From Patiria miniata (Eukaryota; Echinodermata; Asteroidea; Valvatida; Asterinidae): a stretch of 64,000 nt of DNA. The stretch is from NCBI RefSeq assembly GCF_015706575.1, contig NW_024037056.1, positions 7,577,176 through 7,641,175 of the forward strand, given 5' to 3'. This document shows positions 56,691-64,000 of this stretch, in pieces; the first letter of the stretch is position 1; every line of letters starts with the position of its first letter. The translations under genes and the position numbers were made by a program. The notes beneath the pieces were generated by a model. That model did no database searches and was not told the DNA's origin. It saw only the letters and a list, made by a program, of their open reading frames with translations.

Positions 56691-57169
56691 GCAACTGCCG
56701 CCTATCTGCCGAAAGTTCGAGAGTGTTGCCACTCTGGACGTCAAAAGAGCGGCACGTGCGAACTTGTGCCGTGTGTAATTCAGTTGGCACCTTCCAAATC
56801 CGAATCACAGTGGTACCGTTTTAAAATGCGAATGCGGCTGCCGGCTTTTTACGTTTCGGCGTTAGAAAAAAAATGGCAGCGCCCATGGAGTTCAAATGTT
56901 GCCCAGGAAATCCAAAACGCCTTCTTGAATCATTTTTCCGAAATCGTATTAAGCATCATACAAGCCGACCGGTATTCTTGACTAAACTCCGGCAGGGTCG
57001 GGAAGTTGTGACATTTTCGCGAGAAAGACGATCAGCACGGCAGTACTATTGAACAAACAAACAATGACAAATCTCCTTGTTAAAATCACTTCCACTGAAA
57101 TTGACTGTGCAGGAGAGAGCGCCTCTTTCTTGCATATAGATGTTGTCGCGGTAGCATGATGCAGGTCAG

Positions 57170-57620
57170 AAAATAGGCCAAAAATTGCCTATGCTGGCCA
57201 AATCACAACATCTATGCCTCAATTGCTTTGCTATTAGAGCATGTTGTGGGCCACAAACTTGAGGGTTTGGAACAAAAAAAGGAAAATGGGTTTCTGATGA
57301 AATTGTATATATTATTGTAATGGAGCGCAGACTTCATTTTTTTTTCAAACTGGCGATGGGCCACTGGACTTGAGGGGTGGTCATCTTTGGATGAAATTCT
57401 CTTCAAAAAAAAAACCCATAGAATTTGCCCCACAAAATTAATCAGGAAATGAAAGATGATGACATAAGCTTTAATTCGATGGGTGTCTCAAATACCTTGG
57501 AGAGTTGTGAGTATTTTAAATTTTCTTTTGGAAGTGCGCGTAAATACCACTGAGGTCTATGGGAGTCTATTTTTGGCCTGCACCCAATATGTCACGTGCA
57601 GCCTTGGTCTGCCATCTTGA
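57170..57620. repeat. Segmental repeat S, copy 2
   Basis: Ordered blocks are shared with 34,440-34,960, including CCTTGGAGAGTTGTGAGTAT and AACTTGAGGGTTTG. Confidence 0.7.
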
Positions 57621-57629
57621 ACATCTTGA

Positions 57630-59035
57630 AGACTTCCGCTTACCTGCGTTTACTGAACACCAAACGATGGCAACCAGAACCGCACACAGTAACGCAGGGA
57701 AAAGTGTTGCCGTTTTTCTGGCACTCAGATCCATGATTTATTGTGAACAAGTTCAGAGAGGCACTAAAGTAGAACTCTCGATTCTGTGCTATAGTTACTA
57801 CTTGGTGTTCTGTCTAAATATTTGTCGACCGTTTACGATCGATCTGAAGTTTCTAGCTCATATTTCAACAGGTACCATAATCGAAATGCACTTACAAGTG
57901 TACACTGTTGTGTACGCGACCCTGGCTGCATTGCGTACTATGAGCCAGTCCCGTATATTATACCGAATACTAAAATGGAAGATTTGTATGAGATCACTGA
58001 TCGTTGACCGTCGTTGTACTTAATGGTCAAAACCCACAAAAAAAGAAACGATAAGCTATACAGAAAAGCCAAGGACACGTGTCACTGGTACATTTATTTG
58101 CCTTTTACAAAAACCTGTGACACAGAGGAACATCAAATACGCGAAAAATGCTCTGTAAATTAGTCTGGTCATTTACTGGTACTGCTTGCATGAGTAAAAA
58201 CACAGAAACAATGAAACAATTAAGAAGCCAAAACAACGTTATCTCTATGAATATTAATTGGTTGAGCTCCATTTATTATTTTCATACACCATATCACGCA
58301 AAACGTTTCCGTGGAGGAACAGGACAGGAAAATTATGAGATAAATGAATCACAAAGTCACATCCTTCAACATATGGTAATAATCAGTTATAAGGTGTGTC
58401 GAAATTTGCTTACACCAAAGTAGCCTCACAATTACGTCACTGGGTATACAGGGTGAGTAAAAAACATACCCTACCATTTCGTATCTTGCCATCCGTATAC
58501 TTTTACATCAGAAGTTGTACCTCTAGAGTTTAAACATTGTTTGTCCACTTTAATACATGTCGGGTCTCAGACAGACTCAGGTCTCTAGTGCAATTTATAG
58601 CTTATAAACAAGTCAAATTAATGTGCTAAATTTCGTTGTTTTTTTTTCTGAGCCAGGTGATAGCAAAAGATGGTAAAAGTTGTATTTAGCATGCCATGTA
58701 AGTTCAAACCGATAGGTTTCTCTTATTTACTTCTTACAATTGATACTTGATATGGTATTGTCATGGTAATGTGCAGGCTATTAATTAGCCGCCTAATTCT
58801 TAATTCAGAATATAATAAAGCCGCAAGCGTTAAAAACAAAAACAAATAACGAGTATTTACCCCCTTTGTTTCCTACGATTGATTCAAATGATTTATTTAT
58901 CCCTGAATATCAAAATTCATATTTCCCCCAAATATGTGATTAAACTATCTGCACAGTTTATATAAATCACTGCTCTAAAGCAAAAAGGCAAAATAAAGTC
59001 ATATATGGCCTGGGCCAATAGGAAACCAGAGGGCT
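57630..59035. other. No gene supported
   Basis: A 154-codon plus-strand frame from 57,559 begins inside repeat S and has no domain. The remainder is AT-rich. Confidence 0.4.
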
Positions 59036-59039
59036 CAGT

Positions 59040-59390
59040 TAGGCCTATATAGTGCAGCAGATTGGTGATGAGATAGTTCATTTGATGATAAAAGCATGGA
59101 ATTTAGCACACAGTCAGAGTATTTCATGGGAAAGATTGTGGCTATAGGGCCATCGCAGATTTGTCCTTTGAAAAAAATGTGTGTAGAATTACATGCAATG
59201 GCAGCCATTTTGAAAATTTTGAAAAGTGCTGGTTATTACTTATATTTTTCTTAAAATACAAATATATGCAATGGCCCTATAGCCCAATACCTTTCCTTGA
59301 CATACTCTGACTGTGTGCCAAATTCCATGCTTTTGTCATAAAATGAACAATTTCATCATATTGTGCACCGATTGCCTAAATACTGTGCAA
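59040..59390. repeat. ~350-bp foldback element
   Basis: Left arm blocks ATAAAAGCATGGAATTT, CACAGTCAGAGTAT and GGCTATAGGGCCAT are inverted in the right arm (ATGGCCCTATAGCC, ATACTCTGACTGTG, AAATTCCATGCTTTTGTCAT). The arms are about 100 bp and the loop is ~110 bp. Confidence 0.8.
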
Positions 59391-59399
59391 AAAAAATGC

Positions 59400-60760
59400 A
59401 ACACTCCATGCAAATGTCATGAAACCGTAATATTCTGTTGACAAACGTCCAGGCACAAAATATCAACCAAAGGCCTCTCCAGTGCAAGCATTGACGGTGG
59501 ACCAATTGGAAACAAGGTAAGACTGGGGTTTCCATTCATAATATGAACTGTCCCAACGTCTAGGTCTTTGTTTCCCCTAAAGATCAAGGCTCATCATCTT
59601 TAACATATTAATTTCCAATGGTTCATAACCAGGACCTTGTTTTTAATAAATAACAAGTAAGAAAAAGTCCCAATTTCTATTTTCTTTAAAACAACTTTCC
59701 CTGGCATGTGTTATCAACGCAGTGTGGCTACAAACGGATGGAGTCCTAGTATTTCAACCATGGGGATTTGGAAAAGACGTCATGGCTGTACTGTCATGTA
59801 AGTCCCTTAACCACCAATAGCCCCTGAAAAACGAAACTGCATTACACTCTCTGCATTCTTGCAGTTCAATTCAATATCACTTTCAGACAATATTTGCCAC
59901 GTCGTGTTATTTTCATTGAGCGTGTTCTTTTTCCAGATTGAATACAAAATTCCAGGGTTGACTGGACAAGTTCGGCACAGTTCCATTGTGACAAAACTCC
60001 AATAACTTCTCTATGACTCACCTGGCGCTTTCATCCTTTGCGTAGTTCATATTCAATACCGTGGCCTGTTGAACGGGTTAAATATAGTTCACACAAGTAC
60101 CAGCATTGTTGCAGTACTAAGCCTACATGGAGTCGTGTGTGTAACGATATACAACGTGAAAATCCACGATGGCCGCTTTCACAGAAACATTGCCTGGGTT
60201 AATTTTACGAAAGAAAGGGTGAAAACTGGAACTACCAAAATCTGGGTTGTTCTATAACCAATTGTTTGAGTTACAATTTATGTTAGATTTGGTCTTGAAT
60301 GACCATAGGCTTTGGTTGAATTTAGCAGAAATTAAATGCCTAAGCATAACATTATAAAGGCACACAGGCGGTTTCGGGCAAGAATACAATTATACGTTTT
60401 AAATTATACACTTGCCAGCCTTTTAAACAAAAAGAACAATACTACGATATGCATAAAGCGCAGAAGATGCCTCGTTAAGATCATGTACACATCGCCTAAT
60501 CCTGGGCAAACTAATGAACGGAGTGGTGAATTAATTCCGTGTTGTGTATGGGTACAAGCCTTTGTCGGGCCAAATTATACGGGGAAAAAGAAACCTCAAT
60601 TAAATTTGAAATTGTCCACACATAAAGTTAGCAAAGTGCTACTTGTGGCTACTGGAAAGTGCTGGCGTTTTTAATTTCTGGGGCAAAATAAAGATGTCAC
60701 GGTCGCTAAAGTGCTCCCTGCTCCCAAATCCGCCTTGCCGCGGCCTTGACAAAGTCATCT
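59400..60760. other. No gene supported
   Basis: A 112-codon frame at 60,336-60,674 shows no domain and no splice support. No RNA gene was seen. Confidence 0.4.
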
Positions 60761-60769
60761 CTAGTTTTG

Positions 60770-60970
60770 CTCGAAGTCTGGACTAATTCAAATTTTACAG
60801 CCAGTCCCGATCAATGGCAAACAATGTCAGGCCTAAGTGGTGATAGAGGGCGTTATCAACATTGTTCTAGCCTTGCTCCAAGATTGGACTGATTCGAATT
60901 TTACAGCCACTCCCGATCTCTGGCAAGCGATGTCAGGCCACCGTGGCGGTAAAGGGCGATTTCAATATTA
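60770..60970. repeat. Two tandem ~110-bp units (related to 38,020-38,100)
   Basis: Units share TGGACT(A/G)ATTC-AATTTTACAGCCA, TCCCGATC, GGCAA-C-ATGTCAGGCC and a GAGGGCGTTATCAAC-type end. The 38-kb relative reads TTACAGCCACTCCC...GGCGGTAGAGGGCGCTATCAAC. Both loci lie just downstream of an F-box/WD40 pseudogene. Confidence 0.7.
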
Positions 60971-61810
60971 TGAATGCAATTTAGTCCAAGGAACTTTGCC
61001 ACTCGGACCCGAGAAAAATCCGGACATATTGCACAGCGAAGGGTTTTTAGATAGGAACGACGACCAGTCACGAAAGTCCCAATCAGTTGTCTCTCCAGAT
61101 TCACAACTGTCATGCCTTCACGACCAGGCGTTAATACAATAAGCATCTCGCCATTGAATGCGCAGTGAGTTGCTGTAGAGCCGTCGTCGAGCTATGTATC
61201 AATAACTGCATCAAACATCTTGACGCACTTCCCTGATTTCAGATTCCAGATCTTTACAAAGGCATCTTCAGATACGCCGATGACAATACCATCTCTGAGA
61301 CGACACGAAATTACTCTCCTCACACCAGAATAGATCGCATGCAAGCGAGAACAATTGCGTACATCCCAAACCCGAACTTTATTGTCAGCGTACACCCCTG
61401 CTGTGATCCCATCCTTGTAATAGAGGTGATTCAGATTCGAGCATCCCTTCAGGATACAACGAGAGGCTCCGTCTGCAGCATTCCAGACCAAAATCTCATC
61501 TTCTGCAGGGTATTGAAAATATTCTCTTAGTATAGCAGCACTAACGACTGTCTTATCATCAAAGAAGAGATGAGAAACAGCCAGACGATGTCCCCACATG
61601 ACTCGCATTTGATCTCTTGGCGAATTAGGCACGAATCTTACCGTCACTGCATCCTGCAGCAATGATGCCATCCTTCATTTTCAAAGCATCTCTCTTTCGA
61701 CTGATATTTCATACTTTGATGAGATGTTGGCGAGACCCATGGGAAACATTCCAGATGCAAAGTATTATTACTAGTACCAAGTGCTAGATAGTCCCCTTCT
61801 GTAGACAAAC
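60901..61810 (-). pseudogene. WD40-repeat pseudogene, paralogue of the copy at 38.8-40.3 kb
   Basis: The longest intact piece (61,671-61,192) encodes WD-like blades: VSHLFFDDKTVVSAA, EILVWNAADGASRCILKGC, NKVRVWDVRNCSRLHAIYSG and AFVKIWNLKSGKCVKMFDAV. A TAG (61,192-61,194) interrupts the frame, which then continues with HCAFNGEMLIVLTPGREGM to 60,901. Upstream of 61,671 at least two frameshifts separate it from another blade remnant (EGDYLALGTSNNTLHLE) near 61,790. No F-box half was found. It is colinear with the other pseudogene. Confidence 0.8.
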
Positions 61811-61997
61811 CGGTCTTCTGCACGACGCTTGACTACTTATTGGGGTTAGGTTTGTCTGTAGCAAAATGAAAAGAAACACTGTAAGGAAACATAAAAAAAA
61901 AATCGGTTGAAAGAGTTTTCTTGCACGAAAACAAAAGAATTTCCACACTAGGTATGTAACGTAAACATTATGGGTGTGTGTGCGTGTACAAACACTG

Positions 61998-62036
61998 CCT
62001 TGTGGGGTACCGAAACAATGGGAGGTACCCCACAAG
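61998..62036. repeat. Perfect 14-bp-arm hairpin CCTTGTGGGGTACC / GGTACCCCACAAGG
   Basis: Arms 61,998-62,011 and 62,023-62,036 have an 11-nt loop. It lies in unassigned intergenic DNA. Confidence 0.8.
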
Positions 62037-62099
62037 GAATGCCTACCGACTTGCGAGGCACCGTTTTGGTAACCCACAAGTTTTTCACGAAATAGATAT

Positions 62100-63880
62100 A
62101 TGGATTTTACTCAACAATTTTAGTATTCCGCTGCGCTCATCTCACCCGCATTGCTGCATAATGCAGAATAGCACCGCATAGGCTGGTTTCGAGTGTACGG
62201 CCGGACAGCAGGTTGCAAACCGGATGCATTATTTATAGGCCTAGCTATACTGATACTTAACTCTTCGTCGATTCATCGATAAAGAGTCCGAAAAGTATTC
62301 CCTGCGGTCATGACATCCATTAATTAGACACGATATTTAGAGGTTCACCGGGGTTAGCCGAATGAACAAAAACTGTTAAACGTCCTGCCTTTTTGAAAAA
62401 AAGGAAGTTGGCCCCACTTTTGTTTTTTAATGGCCATCGCTTGGACTCAGGAAATGACATTCCAGCTTAATATGGGCTAGATGCCACAGACAAAGAGGCC
62501 AAAATGATGTCACTGTTTAAGATTTATCATCTTTCGTTTAAAAGAAAAGAAACAAAAAAGGAGGCGGCCTCCAAAAAGGAAGCGGGCGGGGACGCTCAAC
62601 ATGTTTTTTTATTTTGTATTTGGCCTTAAAAATTTGAATTATACAATGTAGTGACAATGACTGAGGGCAAAGGTATTTCAGATAAGATGGTGAATGCATC
62701 GACACCATGGGATCGAGGTTGATGATTACAAACAGGACGCTGGGATACGCTGATGAGCTTCACAGAATCTTGTGAAGGAAGTGGCCCATGACCTTTGTAT
62801 AAAGCATCTGGGTCAGCTGTTTAAGACCGCAGTTAGCCCATGCGTGCAAATGCTTTCCGAAAACTTTTCCATAGAAATACGCACATTCCATACCGGATGT
62901 GAGGCTGTTTCATTGCGGACCATGTGGACAAAATTGTGAGCGTCGCACAATGCAATCCGACCGTTCATAACTCAAAACGGAGCCTGAGCAAGTGACGGGA
63001 ATTGCAAATTTAAAACTCCGATAATTTTACAGAATTTCCTACATTATTACGCTTTTTTCAACGGGAAACAAATCTCTAAACTGGAATTCAAGAGTAATAA
63101 ATCAGTCTTAACAGCCGTTTCAAACCTTGCAGAGTCATGGCCGTGTTGACGCGCAGGTCAAAGGTCACGCAAAATCCAACCAATCAGAGCGCGAATTCAT
63201 CAGAGTATCCAAGCGTCCTATTTGCAGGGCGGGGGTCCGAGCGAACCTTTGCCTAGTTTGGTTCCCAGACCAAAAGATTCTGACTATTCCTGATGAATCT
63301 TAGGTGAGGTAGCCTCCGGGAATATATTGTATTACAATTTACGTCACGTGACAAAAAACGGGAGGAATTTCTCCTTTTCCCAAAAATGTCCCAAGTTTTT
63401 TTCCGAATTCATTTCGTAGACAATTGGACAGCGCCCGAGTATTTCCAAGTATAGTGTAGGTTTAATTAACTGCTAATTGCTTATTCAAAACTTTTTAAAA
63501 TGAGTTAATAATTAATATTCATTGCTTTCACTAAGAAAACTTGAAATTCAACGACGGATCATATGGGCGAACTTTTTGCTGCATCACGTACTATTTTGAA
63601 TTTGACGACCCTTACCGAGATTTTCCAAAACTCGGTCTTCATTCGGCTCCGCCTGCCAGCAGTGCTATTTGGGTGACTAAATTTTAAGATTCCAGATCAA
63701 CATTAGTAAATGTTATCTTACAGAAATATCAAACTGTATAATCATAACTGCTTACGAAGCAAGTGATTTATTTTAAAACAAATTGTTAGTTGATAACGTT
63801 TACATGAAAAAAACAAAAACAAAAACAAACAAACAAACAAACAGTCAGCAGCCACCAATGTGGCATGAAGAGACCAGGTA
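62100..63880. other. No gene seen
   Basis: No supported ORF or RNA gene. A short AAAC run lies near 63,810-63,842. Confidence 0.4.
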
Positions 63881-63885
63881 CAATT

Positions 63886-64000
63886 CATAAATACCTAAGT
63901 TTACCCATTCCTATTGGTTGGGAGCCCGTCACGTGGCCGGTCGTAAAAGGTAGATAAAACAACCGGCTGGCGTCTTCTTTGCCAGTGTAATATGAAATTT
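63886..64000. repeat. Repeat family A, partial copy at the window end
   Basis: ATACCTAAGTTTACCCATTC, then CTATTGGTTGGGAGCCCGTC and ACGTGGCCGG match 18,165 and 28,626 onward. It is cut off by the window end. Confidence 0.7.

Noticed and set aside
57559..58023. 154-codon plus-strand ORF
   Set aside because: It begins inside repeat S, shows no domain, and its composition looks random.
60336..60674. 112-codon ORF
   Set aside because: Basic, no recognisable motif, no paralogue in the window.

Overview
The window is eukaryotic, AT-rich and repeat-dense. Genes are split by introns of 0.3-3.5 kb with GT-AG junctions, and the rest is packed with non-autonomous DNA transposons, foldback elements, segmental duplications and microsatellites. 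The gene content is a PAN/fibrinogen-domain protein pair, an SLC18B1-type transporter, a receptor tyrosine kinase, an F-box/WD40 protein and a JHAMT-like methyltransferase. With the abundance of TTAA- and hAT-type MITEs, this suggests a marine invertebrate, most likely an invertebrate deuterostome (cephalochordate, hemichordate or echinoderm). The organism call is inference.

Layout. 1-3.3 kb: two large foldback complexes. 3.5-7.5 kb: the first two coding exons of a minus-strand class I methyltransferase; its 3.5-kb intron is filled by a TTAA MITE and duplicated repeat blocks. 8.6-8.9 kb: a LINE tail. 9.4-9.9 kb: a hAT-like MITE. 10.6-16 kb: two intronless fibrinogen-related protein (FREP) genes in tandem. 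The first carries an in-frame stop between its two domains. The second is preceded by a tandem duplication of its 5' region. 16.4-21.5 kb: foldback and tandem-repeat DNA. 22.4-33.3 kb: a complete 13-exon SLC18B1-like vesicular transporter gene, whose 483-codon reading frame I could follow through every splice junction. 33.3-38.7 kb: no gene seen. 38.8-40.3 kb and 60.9-61.8 kb: two decayed F-box/WD40 copies. 46.8-48.9 kb: five exons encoding the C-lobe and tail of a receptor tyrosine kinase. 51-64 kb: repeats.

The most interesting object is a 4,065-bp element at 42,547-46,611. It has 570-bp terminal inverted repeats that begin AG and end CT, a 6-bp target duplication (CATGTC), a small ORF inside each inverted repeat, a large AATGAGTA-type tandem array, and a single-exon cargo gene (C2H2 finger, acidic region, novel C-terminal domain) with its own poly(A) signal. 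The termini and duplication length match Polinton/Maverick elements, but no polymerase, integrase, protease or capsid gene is present. It therefore looks like a non-autonomous Polinton derivative carrying an unrecognised gene.

No operon-like cooperation is expected. The FREPs are probably secreted lectin-like proteins and the SLC18B1-like protein a vesicle membrane antiporter. The kinase and methyltransferase genes are only partly visible.
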